From positions 1-57,427 of the forward strand of contig DASXYG010000027.1 of the NCBI GenBank assembly GCA_036502625.1: DNA of 57,427 nt, given 5' to 3'. The position numbers and the translations under genes are program-made. The notes under the pieces were generated by a model. It saw only the letters and a program-made list of their open reading frames with translations. It searched no databases and was not told where the DNA came from. Source of the DNA: DASXYG01 sp036502625. GTDB taxonomy: Bacteria > Actinomycetota > Actinomycetes > Streptosporangiales > Streptosporangiaceae. Below, piece after piece: positions 17,184 through 24,925 of the stretch (position 1 is its first letter; each line of letters opens with the position of its first letter).

Positions 17184-17267
17184 GCCCTGCGGCCCAACCA
17201 CGAACACGCCCAACCCCGAACGCAGGAAAACAGTCGCGCGCCAGCGCGGCCTATTCGCGGCGGAGCC
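17184..17267 (+). repeat. Dispersed repeat B, copy 3 (84 bp)
   Basis: Third 84 bp copy, slightly more diverged (about five or six changes from copy 2), again followed by a CCCCCAAGCCACCCGCACC-like flank, so the repeated unit is a little longer than the core. Confidence 0.83.
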
Positions 17268-17492
17268 GCCTCCCCCAAGCCACCCGCACCCGAGGACGCA
17301 CGGCGCACGAGACGCGGACGCGGGGAGGTGCGGCGCCGTGGGGTGTGTGCCGGGCGAAGCACGCGCGGAACCCCGAGGGCACGGAGGAGGGTGGTTGCGG
17401 CAAGGCGGGGGCGGGTGGGGCGCAGAGCCCACGGGCTGGGGAGGCGGTAGCCCGCGGGGTGGGAGGCGGGTGGGGCGAGAGGTTGGGTGGGG

Positions 17493-18635
17493 CTAAAGGC
17501 AGGAGTGGAGGGCGGTCAGGAGGGTTGTGGCGCGGGTGTCTTCGTCTTCGGACTGCATTTCGTTTAGGCAGAAGGAGAAGCCGACGCCCGACTCGGGCCA
17601 GGCGCCGTGGCGGCCGCCGCCGGCGCCGGAGTGGCCGAAGGCTACGGGGGCGGGGCCGTACGTGGCGATGGGGTCGGCTAGTTCGTAGCCGAGGCCGAAG
17701 TGCAGGGGGCGGGCGTTGACGGCGTCCTCGCCCTCGGAGTACGTCGCCGTGGCACGGTCCAAGCCCGCGCGGCCCACGACTCGTACGCCGTCCGCGGACG
17801 TGCCACCGCCAGCGAGCACGTCGTACAGGCGGGCCATATCCCGCGCGTTGCCGATGCCGCCGCCGGACGCCAGTTCCGCGCGGCGCATCTCGGCGGAGTT
17901 GAACAGGTCGTCCGGGCCGGTCAGGATGCCGGCGTACATGCGGTCCAGGATGGGCCGCTTGCTCTCGTCCTTGAGGAACGTGTTCGTACGGTAGCCGGGC
18001 GCCCGGACGATGTGCGCGACTCGGGGGTCGATCTCCGCAGGCGCCCCCAGGTGGACGTCGAGGCCCAGCGGCCCGGCCACCCGTTCGCGCAGCAGCGTCC
18101 CGACGGTCTTCCCGGTGACCCGCTGGATCACCTCGCCGACGAGGTAGCCGTACGTGATGGCGTGGTACGACACCTGCGTGCCCGGCTCCCACAGCGTGGG
18201 CTGCGCGGCGAGCCGCCGTGCGTTCTCCGTGTTGTCGAGCCGCCCGAACCGGCCGTCCACCGGCGGGTCGACGTACAGCAGCCCGGTCGTGTGCGACGCG
18301 AGGTGGCGCACCCGGACGTCGGCCTTGCCCGCGGCGGCGAACTCCGGCCAGTACGCCGCGACCCGCTCGTCCGGGTCGATCAGCCCCTCGTCGACGAGCT
18401 GGGCCAGGACGGTCGCGGTCAGCCCCTTCGTGCCGGAGAACAGGACGACCACGGTGTCGGCCGTCCAGGGCGCGCCGCTCCGGGTGCCGGCCGTACCGCC
18501 CCAGAGGTCGGCCAGCGGCCGGCCCCCGGAGTACGCCGCGAACGCCGCGCCGCCCCCGGACCGTTCCAGCACCGCCGCGAACGCGTCACGTACGGGCCCG
18601 AACCCGTCCGCGACCGTCCCCTGAACCTCCGTCAT
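17493..18635 (-). CDS. Serine hydrolase, class C beta-lactamase-like (EstB type)
   Basis: A 380 aa protein of the beta-lactamase/D-Ala-D-Ala carboxypeptidase fold. SGTKG gives the SxxK pair (Ser67, Lys70), YHAITYG carries the Tyr157 of the second motif, and FGHSGAGGGRHGAW near the C-terminus is the HxG-like third motif. There is no signal peptide, so it is probably a cytosolic esterase of the EstB/LovD-like kind. It lies downstream of the peptide-type ABC importer on the same strand with 20 bp between, so it may hydrolyse an imported ester or amide. Confidence 0.9.
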   Translation of the reverse strand: MTEVQGTVADGFGPVRDAFAAVLERSGGGAAFAAYSGGRPLADLWGGTAGTRSGAPWTADTVVVLFSGTKGLTATVLAQLVDEGLIDPDERVAAYWPEFAAAGKADVRVRHLASHTTGLLYVDPPVDGRFGRLDNTENARRLAAQPTLWEPGTQVSYHAITYGYLVGEVIQRVTGKTVGTLLRERVAGPLGLDVHLGAPAEIDPRVAHIVRAPGYRTNTFLKDESKRPILDRMYAGILTGPDDLFNSAEMRRAELASGGGIGNARDMARLYDVLAGGGTSADGVRVVGRAGLDRATATYSEGEDAVNARPLHFGLGYELADPIATYGPAPVAFGHSGAGGGRHGAWPESGVGFSFCLNEMQSEDEDTRATTLLTALHSCL

Positions 18636-18655
18636 GTTCCCCCCTCAGTACGGCC

Positions 18656-20461
18656 CTACAGGCTGGGCGTGTTCGCGATCAGCTCGCGCGTGTAGTCGCC
18701 CGACGGCGCGCTGATGATCTTGTCGGCGGCGGCGAGCTCCACGATGCGGCCGCCCTGGAGGATGGCCACCCGCTGGGCGATGTGCCGGACCAGCGCGATG
18801 TTGTGCGTGACGAACAGCAGCGTCAGCCCCATCTCGCGCTGCAGGTCGCGCAGCAGCTCCACGATCGACGCCTGGACGGAGACGTCGAGCGCGGACGTCA
18901 CCTCGTCGCAGACCAGCACCTCGGGGCGGCTCATCAGCGCGCGGCCGATGGCCACCCGCTGGCGTTCGCCGCCGCTGAGCTGGTCGGGGAAGCGGTCGGC
19001 CAGGCCGGGGCGCAGGTGGACGCGCTCCAGCATCTCCGCCACCTTCTCGGCGTGCTCCTTGCGCGGCACGTCGGTGAGCGCGCGCAGCGGCATCGTCATC
19101 GACTCGGCCACCGTCTGCCGCGGGTTCAGCGAGGAGTACGGGCTCTGGAAGACGTACTGGATGGCGCGCCGCTGGTCCGTCGACCTGCCGCGCGCGCCGT
19201 GCGCGAGCGCGGCGCCGCCGAGCGCGATCGTGCCGTCGTAGCGGTCGTTCAGCCCGGCCACGCACCGCGAAAGCGTGGTCTTGCCCGACCCGGACTCGCC
19301 GAGCAGGATCACGCACTCGCCCTTGCGCAGCTCCAGGTCGACGCCGCGCAGCACCTGGTTGCGGCCGAACTTCACGTCCAGCCCGGTGATCGTCAGCGCG
19401 GCCGCGGTCTCCGGCTCGGGCACCTCGGCGCGCTCGGCCACCTCGGGCGTACGGGTGCGCAGCTCGTCGTGGCGCAGGCAGCTCACCTGGTGCAGGTCGA
19501 GCCCGGCGACGGGTTCCAGCTCGGGCGTGCCGGTCTGGCAGGACTCCAGGGCGTACGGGCAGCGCGGCGCGAAGTGGCACCCGGACGGGCGCTTGGACGG
19601 CGCCGGCGCGTGCCCGCCGAGCCCGCGCAGCACGCGGCGGCCCTCGAGGTCCGGCGCGGCCTGGACGAGCCGCTCGGTGTACGGGTGGGCCGGCGCGTGC
19701 AGCAGCGCCTCGACGGGCCCGACCTCGACGAGGTTGCCGGAGTACATGACCGCGACCCGGTCGGCGATCTCGCCCACCACGGCCAGGTCGTGCGTGATGT
19801 ACAGGGCGGCCACGTCGTGGTCGCGGGTGAGCCGCCGCACGGTGTCGAGCACGCGCGTCTGCGTCGTGACGTCGAGCCCGGTGGTGGGCTCGTCCAGCAC
19901 CATGACGGCCGGACGGCAGGCGAACGCCATCGCGATGCCGACCCGCTGCTGCTGGCCGCCGGAGAGCTGGTGCGGGTAGCGCCTGAGGTACTCCGGTGTG
20001 CCGGGCAGCCCGACCTCTTCGAGCACTTCGAGCGCGCGCGCCTCGCGGTCGTCCGCCGACTCGCCGAAGCCGTGCGTGTCGAGCACCTCGCGGAGCTGGG
20101 TGCCGATGCGCAGCGCCGGGTTCAGCGACGCGGACGGGTCCTGCGGGACGTACGACACCGTGGCGCCGCGCAGTTTCCGCAGCTCCGCGCCGTGCACCTG
20201 CAAGACGTCGACCGGGTCGTCACCGGAGCCGACGAGCACGCGCCCCCCGGACGGCACGGTGCCGGAACGGAAGTGCCCGAGCGCGGCGAGGCCGGCCGTG
20301 GTCTTGCCGGATCCGGACTCGCCGACGAGCGCGAGCACCTCGCCGGGCGCGATCGTGAACGAGATCCCCTGGAGGATCTCCGCCTTCGAGTGCCCGACGG
20401 ACACCCGGAGGTCCTCCACGCACAGGGCGTTCTCGCGCGGCTTCTCCTGCGTCTCGCTCAT
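18656..20461 (-). CDS. Dipeptide/oligopeptide ABC transporter, fused double ATPase (DppD-DppF)
   Basis: A 601 aa ATPase with two complete nucleotide-binding domains. Each has a GESGSGKTT Walker A; the signatures are LSGGQQQRVGIAMAF in the first half and LSGGERQRVAIGRAL in the second. Between them is the oligopeptide-transporter C-terminal motif (EVGPVEALLHAPAHPYTERL, GCHFAPRCPYALESC). It drives the two permeases upstream. The ATG at 20461 overlaps the stop of the preceding permease (ATGA). Confidence 0.94.
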   Translation of the reverse strand: MSETQEKPRENALCVEDLRVSVGHSKAEILQGISFTIAPGEVLALVGESGSGKTTAGLAALGHFRSGTVPSGGRVLVGSGDDPVDVLQVHGAELRKLRGATVSYVPQDPSASLNPALRIGTQLREVLDTHGFGESADDREARALEVLEEVGLPGTPEYLRRYPHQLSGGQQQRVGIAMAFACRPAVMVLDEPTTGLDVTTQTRVLDTVRRLTRDHDVAALYITHDLAVVGEIADRVAVMYSGNLVEVGPVEALLHAPAHPYTERLVQAAPDLEGRRVLRGLGGHAPAPSKRPSGCHFAPRCPYALESCQTGTPELEPVAGLDLHQVSCLRHDELRTRTPEVAERAEVPEPETAAALTITGLDVKFGRNQVLRGVDLELRKGECVILLGESGSGKTTLSRCVAGLNDRYDGTIALGGAALAHGARGRSTDQRRAIQYVFQSPYSSLNPRQTVAESMTMPLRALTDVPRKEHAEKVAEMLERVHLRPGLADRFPDQLSGGERQRVAIGRALMSRPEVLVCDEVTSALDVSVQASIVELLRDLQREMGLTLLFVTHNIALVRHIAQRVAILQGGRIVELAAADKIISAPSGDYTRELIANTPSL

Positions 20462-21366
20462 TCCTCGACCTCCCGCTCCAGGCCCGCGGAGGCGTGCGCG
20501 AGCGCGTCGCTGAGCATGTTGGTGCCGATCGCGAGCAGCGCGATCGCGATCACCGGGAGCAGCACGCCCCACGGCTGGACGACCAGCGCGATGCGGTTCT
20601 CGTTGATCATCAGGCCCCAGTCGGCGGCGGGCGGCTGGATGCCCATGCCGAGGAACGACAGGGACGCGACGTAGCCGATGGAGTACGTCAGCCGCAGGCC
20701 GAGCTCGACCATCAGCGGGCCGGTGATGTTCGGCAGGATCTCCCGGCCGAGGATCGCCGCCCGCGGTACGGCGTACATCTCCGCGGCCTTCACGAAGTCC
20801 TGCTGCGCGACGCCGAGCGTGGCCTGCCGGGCGACGCGGGCGATGCGCGGCGCGTGCGTCAGGCCGATGACGGCGACGATCAGCCACGCCTTCGGCCCGA
20901 TCACGGTGATCGCCAGCAGCGCCAGCACGAGCTGCGGGAACGCCAGCAGGACGTCCGAGGCGCGCATCAGGATCTCGTCGGTCTTGCCGCCGAAGTAGCC
21001 GGCGACCATGCCGACGACGGCGCCGAGCACCAGCCCGATCGCGGTGGCCAGCACCGCCATGATCAGGAGGTTCAGGCCGCCGGCGAGGAACCGGCTGAGG
21101 ACGTCGCGGCCGAGCTGGTCGGTGCCGAAGACGCCGGTGAGCTCGAACGGCTTGTCGGCGAAGTCGGTGATCCCGTAGCCGGTCAGCGGCTTGGCGACGA
21201 TCGGCCCCACGACGGCGACGATCACCACCACGAGGGTGAGGACCACGCCGACCTTGGCCTGCGGGTAGCGCCAGGCCATGCGGAACAGCCGTACGGTCGG
21301 GCGCGACTGCTTGGCCGGTACGGCGTCGGCCGGTGTGGCCGGGGGGACCGCGGTGGCGGTGCTCAT
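20458..21366 (-). CDS. Peptide-type ABC transporter permease (DppC-like)
   Basis: A 302 aa inner-membrane protein with an N-terminal cytosolic tail, the FGTDQLGRDVLSRFLAGG motif of DppC/OppC proteins, and the EAA loop (QDFVKAAEMYAVPRAAILGREILPN). Six hydrophobic segments are visible. It is coupled by ATGA to both the upstream DppB-like gene and the downstream ATPase gene. Confidence 0.93.
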   Translation of the reverse strand: MSTATAVPPATPADAVPAKQSRPTVRLFRMAWRYPQAKVGVVLTLVVVIVAVVGPIVAKPLTGYGITDFADKPFELTGVFGTDQLGRDVLSRFLAGGLNLLIMAVLATAIGLVLGAVVGMVAGYFGGKTDEILMRASDVLLAFPQLVLALLAITVIGPKAWLIVAVIGLTHAPRIARVARQATLGVAQQDFVKAAEMYAVPRAAILGREILPNITGPLMVELGLRLTYSIGYVASLSFLGMGIQPPAADWGLMINENRIALVVQPWGVLLPVIAIALLAIGTNMLSDALAHASAGLEREVEE

Positions 21367-22319
21367 CGGCTCATCTCCGTCCGCAGCTTCGGATTGGTCA
21401 GGATGCCGACGACGTCGGCGAGCAGGTTCACCACGATGTACACGCCCGCGACGATGATCGTGATCGCCTGGACGACCTGGACGTCGCGGTTGTTGACGGC
21501 GTCGATGAGCGCCGCGCCGACGCCCGGGTAGCGGAACAGGAACTCCACGACGACCACGCCGCCGGCGAGCCAGGCGAGCTGGATGGCCGCGACCTGCGCG
21601 ACCGGCCCGATCGCGTGCGGCATCGCGTGCCGCCAGATGACCCGGCGTTCGGGCAGCCCTTTCAGCCGGGCCATCTCGACGTACGGGCTGTCCAGCACCT
21701 CGATCATGGTCGAGCGCATCATCCGGGTGATGTACGGGCTCACCGCGATGACCAGGGTCAGCACGGGCAGTACGAGCTGCGCGGGCTCGGACCAGACCGG
21801 TTCGCCGGGCCGGGTCAGGGTCACCGACGGCAGGACGCGGAACACCGACGTGGACAGCAGCACCACGGCGACGATGCCGACCACGAACTCCGGCAGCGAG
21901 GCCAGCACGAGCGTCACGCCGGAGACGGTGTGGTCGGTGGCGCGGTCGCGGCGCATCGCGCTCCAGGTGCCGAGCAGCAGCGAGATCGGCAGGCTGATGA
22001 CCGCCGCGCACAGCATCAGCACCAGGGACGCGACGACGCGGTCGGCGAGCAGCGAGTTCACCGAGGCGCGGGTGGCCGCGGAGATGCCGAGGTCGCCGTG
22101 GAAGAGGCCGCCGAGCCAGTGCAGGTACTGCTGCCAGGCGGGCTCATTGAGGTGCAGTTCGACGCGCAGCGCGGCCAGCCGCTCGGGCGTGGCGCCCTGG
22201 CCGAGGATGGCGCGTGCCGGGTCGCCGGGCAGCAGCAGCGTGGCGACGAACACGAGCAGCGACACCAGCCACAGCACGATGACGCTCACCACGAGCCGTC
22301 GAGTGATCATTCGAAGCAT
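21363..22319 (-). CDS. Peptide-type ABC transporter permease (DppB-like)
   Basis: A 318 aa inner-membrane protein: first helix RRLVVSVIVLWLVSLLVFVATLLLPGDPA, LHLNEPAWQQYLHWLGGLFHGDLG (DppB signature) and the EAA-like loop YVEMARLKGLPERRVIWRHAMPHA. ATG 22319 (MLRMITRR) or ATG 22310 could be the start. It overlaps the DppC-like gene by 4 bp and follows the binding-protein gene by 11 bp, all in one operon. Confidence 0.92.
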   Translation of the reverse strand: MLRMITRRLVVSVIVLWLVSLLVFVATLLLPGDPARAILGQGATPERLAALRVELHLNEPAWQQYLHWLGGLFHGDLGISAATRASVNSLLADRVVASLVLMLCAAVISLPISLLLGTWSAMRRDRATDHTVSGVTLVLASLPEFVVGIVAVVLLSTSVFRVLPSVTLTRPGEPVWSEPAQLVLPVLTLVIAVSPYITRMMRSTMIEVLDSPYVEMARLKGLPERRVIWRHAMPHAIGPVAQVAAIQLAWLAGGVVVVEFLFRYPGVGAALIDAVNNRDVQVVQAITIIVAGVYIVVNLLADVVGILTNPKLRTEMSR

Positions 22320-22330
22320 CGGTGTCTCCC

Positions 22331-23926
22331 CTACGCCAGCCAGGCCTTGCGGAACCGGTAGCTGTTCAGTGGAATGCCCTGCCGATCCGGTAGGAGGCCG
22401 CCGACGTACCGGGTGTAGGCGTCCACCTGGTTCGGGTAGCCCCAGATGATGTAGCCGCCGTCGTCGTACTCGATCTTCTGGAGCCGCTTGATCAGCGCGT
22501 TGCGCGTGTTCTCGTCGATCGTGGAGATCGCCTCGTTGAACAGGCCCATGAACGCCTTGTCGTCCTGCCGCGACGGCCAGTGCGTCTCGTTGTACGCCCC
22601 GCCCTTGATCGAACCGGTGGAGACCTGCGGGAGGTAGTTCCGCGTGTACCAGAAGTCCTGCGCGAAGTCCCAGCTCAGGTAGTCGTCGCCGAAGAACGTC
22701 GAGGTGTCCACCTTGCGGATCTTGACGGTGATGCCGGCCTCGGCGGCCTGCTTGGCGTAGACCTGCGCGGCCTCGACGATGCCGGCCTGGATGGGCGACG
22801 TGACCAGCTCGACGGTGAGGTCGGACTTGCCGGCCGCGGCGAGCAGCCGCTTGGCCTCCGCGATGTTCTGCTTGCGCTGCGGGAGGTCGTGGTCGAACCC
22901 CGGGTCGTACGGCGCGTACAGGTCGTTGGCGACCCGGCCCTGCCCGCTGAGCACCTGCCGCACCATCTGGTCGCGGTCCACGACCAGGCGCATGGCCTGG
23001 CGTACGCGGACGTCGTCGAACGGCGCCTTGTCGACGCGCATCGTGAACGGCAGCCAGGTGCCGGTCTCCGACGTCAGCACCCGCAGCCGCGGGTCGGTCT
23101 TCAGCACCTTGACCAGCGGGAGCGGCACGTTGTCGATCGCGTCGACCTGGTTGGACAGCATCGCGTTGACGCGCGCGTTGTCGTCGGGGAAGTCGATGAT
23201 CTGGATCTTGTCGAGGTACGGCTCGCCCTCGCGCCAGTAGTACGGGTTCCGCGAGTGCGTCGACTGCTGGCCCGGCGTGAAGGAGTCCAGCCGGAACGCG
23301 CCGGTGCCGACCGGATGCTTCACGTCGAAGTCGACCGGGACGATGCCGTCGCTGTACTGCCCCAGGTAGTCGTCGAAGATCGCGTTCGGCGTCTTGAGGT
23401 GGAACTCCACCGTGCGCGTGTCGCGCTTGGTCATGTGGTCGACGACCGCCATGTACGCGGACGCGTTGCCCGGCGACTTGGGGTTCACCATCCGCTTGAT
23501 CGACCCGATGACGTCGTCCGCGGTGACCGCGCGGCCGTCGGAGAACCGGATGCCCTTGCGCAGCCGGACCGTCCAGGTGCGGACGTCCTTTGACGGCTCG
23601 ATCGACTCGGCGAGCTCCATGACCAGTTTGTACTGCTCGTCGCGCCAGGCGAGCGGCTCGTACATGTTGATCACCCGGGCGATGTCCGGGTTCGTGGCGG
23701 GGGTGTGCGGATCGACGGAATCCTTCGCGCCGCCGCCGGCGACCCCGATCCGCATTGTGCCGCCACGCTTGGGCGGGCCGGACGCGGCGGCGTCGGCCGC
23801 GCCGGGCGTCGCGCCGCCGCAGGCCGCGAGCAGCGGGCTCGCGCCGACGAGGGCGGCGCCGCCCATCATCGTGCCGAGGAACCGGCGCCGGGCGAAACCG
23901 GGCGCGCTCCTGGACTCCCGACTCAT
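22331..23926 (-). CDS. ABC transporter solute-binding lipoprotein (SBP family 5)
   Basis: A 531 aa extracellular binding protein for a peptide-like ligand. The N-terminus has a twin-arginine-like stretch ARRRFLGTMMGG and the lipobox LLAAC, so it is likely a Tat-exported lipoprotein. Family 5 motifs include YEPLAWRDEQY, VRLRKGIRFSDGRAVTADDVI, GTGAFRLDSF and NPYYW. ATG 23926 was chosen because GGGAG lies 6 bases upstream. First gene of the operon SBP-DppB-DppC-ATPase-hydrolase. A TetR-type palindrome lies 29 bp upstream. Confidence 0.94.
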   Translation of the reverse strand: MSRESRSAPGFARRRFLGTMMGGAALVGASPLLAACGGATPGAADAAASGPPKRGGTMRIGVAGGGAKDSVDPHTPATNPDIARVINMYEPLAWRDEQYKLVMELAESIEPSKDVRTWTVRLRKGIRFSDGRAVTADDVIGSIKRMVNPKSPGNASAYMAVVDHMTKRDTRTVEFHLKTPNAIFDDYLGQYSDGIVPVDFDVKHPVGTGAFRLDSFTPGQQSTHSRNPYYWREGEPYLDKIQIIDFPDDNARVNAMLSNQVDAIDNVPLPLVKVLKTDPRLRVLTSETGTWLPFTMRVDKAPFDDVRVRQAMRLVVDRDQMVRQVLSGQGRVANDLYAPYDPGFDHDLPQRKQNIAEAKRLLAAAGKSDLTVELVTSPIQAGIVEAAQVYAKQAAEAGITVKIRKVDTSTFFGDDYLSWDFAQDFWYTRNYLPQVSTGSIKGGAYNETHWPSRQDDKAFMGLFNEAISTIDENTRNALIKRLQKIEYDDGGYIIWGYPNQVDAYTRYVGGLLPDRQGIPLNSYRFRKAWLA

Positions 23927-23954
23927 ATGTGCTCCCACGTGATCCGTGTCGTAT

Positions 23955-23968
23955 TGACTGGACAGTCA
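23955..23968. promoter_or_regulatory. Candidate TetR operator before the peptide ABC operon
   Basis: TGACTG-GA-CAGTCA is a perfect inverted repeat with 6 bp arms and a 2 bp spacer, 29-42 bp upstream of the binding-protein start. It is in the promoter position and between that gene and a divergent TetR gene. Such short-spacer palindromes are typical TetR sites. A second inverted repeat, GTTGAG-N5-CTCAAC (24045-24061), lies nearer the regulator. Confidence 0.6.
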
Positions 23969-24182
23969 GTCGATTCGACCCCTGCTGACCGCTGAGCGGC
24001 ACCACCATAGCGCAATGAACTGCACGAACCGGGAAAAATCCCGCGTTGAGGGCAGCTCAACACTGACGCCCCGGTCAATATCGGCAGGTCTCGTACACTG
24101 TTTTCGGCGCGACTCCGTCAGTCACCTACCGCATGACCCGGCGCGCCACTCACGGGGGACTACGGGGATACTTGGGGAAGAC

Positions 24183-24869
24183 ATGGACGCCTCCGCACGA
24201 CCGCCCGAGACGGTTCGCCGTACTGACGGGACCCGCGTCGAACCCAGTGACATCGGACGCCGCGAGGCCGCCAAGAGGCGCGAGATCCTCGAGGTCACCT
24301 GGCGGCTGATCGCCGCGCGCGGCTACCACAACACCCGTGTGCAGGACATCGCGGCGGCGTGCGGCACCAGCACCGGCACGATCCACTACTACTTCCCCGG
24401 CAAGGGCGCCGTGCTCGACGCCGCCATGGAGTACTGCTTCGACCAGACGGGCGCCCGCCAGCAGGCCGAGCTGAGCACGATCGAGGACGCGCGCGAACGC
24501 CTCGTCCGTGTCGTGGAGATCCAGGTCCAGGAGGAGGCCGAGTCGGGGCAGGGCGCGGTGTGGCTGCAACTGTGGGCCCAGGCGACGCTGCGCCCTGACG
24601 TCCGCGACGTCAACGCCGAGATGTACTCCCGCTGGGAGGAGACCGTGCGCCGGGTGCTGCGCCGCGGCTGGCGCCAGGGCGTGTTCCGTACGGACCTCGA
24701 CGAGGAGCAGACCCTCGGCACCCTGCTCGCCCTCCTCGACGGCCTCGCCATGAAGGCCACCGCCGGCATGATGACCCGCGCGGCCGCCCGCGACCTCGCG
24801 GTGGCCTGGCTCCAGCGCGAGGTCTTCGCCGCGCCGCCGCCCCGCCGCGCCCGCCGCCCGCGCTCCTGA
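24183..24869 (+). CDS. TetR-family regulator divergent from the peptide ABC operon
   Basis: A 228 aa TetR protein: RREAAKRREILEVTWRLIAARGYHNTRVQDIAAACGTSTGTIHYYFPGKGAVLDAAMEY (HTH about residues 45-65), and a C-terminal domain of the BetI-like/TetR_C_6 kind (EAESGQGAVWLQLWAQATLRPDVRDVN). ATG 24183 has GGGGAAG upstream. It probably represses the divergent importer through the 23955 palindrome and responds to the imported compound; this is inference from layout. Confidence 0.88.
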   Translation: MDASARPPETVRRTDGTRVEPSDIGRREAAKRREILEVTWRLIAARGYHNTRVQDIAAACGTSTGTIHYYFPGKGAVLDAAMEYCFDQTGARQQAELSTIEDARERLVRVVEIQVQEEAESGQGAVWLQLWAQATLRPDVRDVNAEMYSRWEETVRRVLRRGWRQGVFRTDLDEEQTLGTLLALLDGLAMKATAGMMTRAAARDLAVAWLQREVFAAPPPRRARRPRS

Positions 24870-24876
24870 CGGCCGG

Positions 24877-24896
24877 TCGCCCCGGGCTTGGGGCGA
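24877..24896 (+). terminator. Hairpin after the TetR gene
   Basis: TCGCCCC (24877-24883) pairs with GGGGCGA (24890-24896) across a 6 nt loop, 8 bp after the stop codon. It separates the regulator from the toxin-like gene that follows. Confidence 0.55.
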
Positions 24897-24925
24897 ACCT
24901 CGCGAACCGCTACATTCACCCGTGA

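Larger units (their letters stand above)
16658..17492. other. Gene-free repeat-rich region
   Basis: About 830 bases upstream of the phosphotransferase-like gene and downstream of the serine hydrolase. It contains B repeat copies 2 and 3. Open frames are long on several strands because of GC bias but encode only Arg/Ala/Gly/Pro-rich sequence. Confidence 0.6.

Noticed and set aside
15426..17719. Plus-strand frames of 407 and 684 codons in the repeat region
   Set aside because: They are translations of repeats and GC bias (Arg/Gly/Ala/Pro), run antisense through the phosphotransferase-like and serine hydrolase genes, and match no family.
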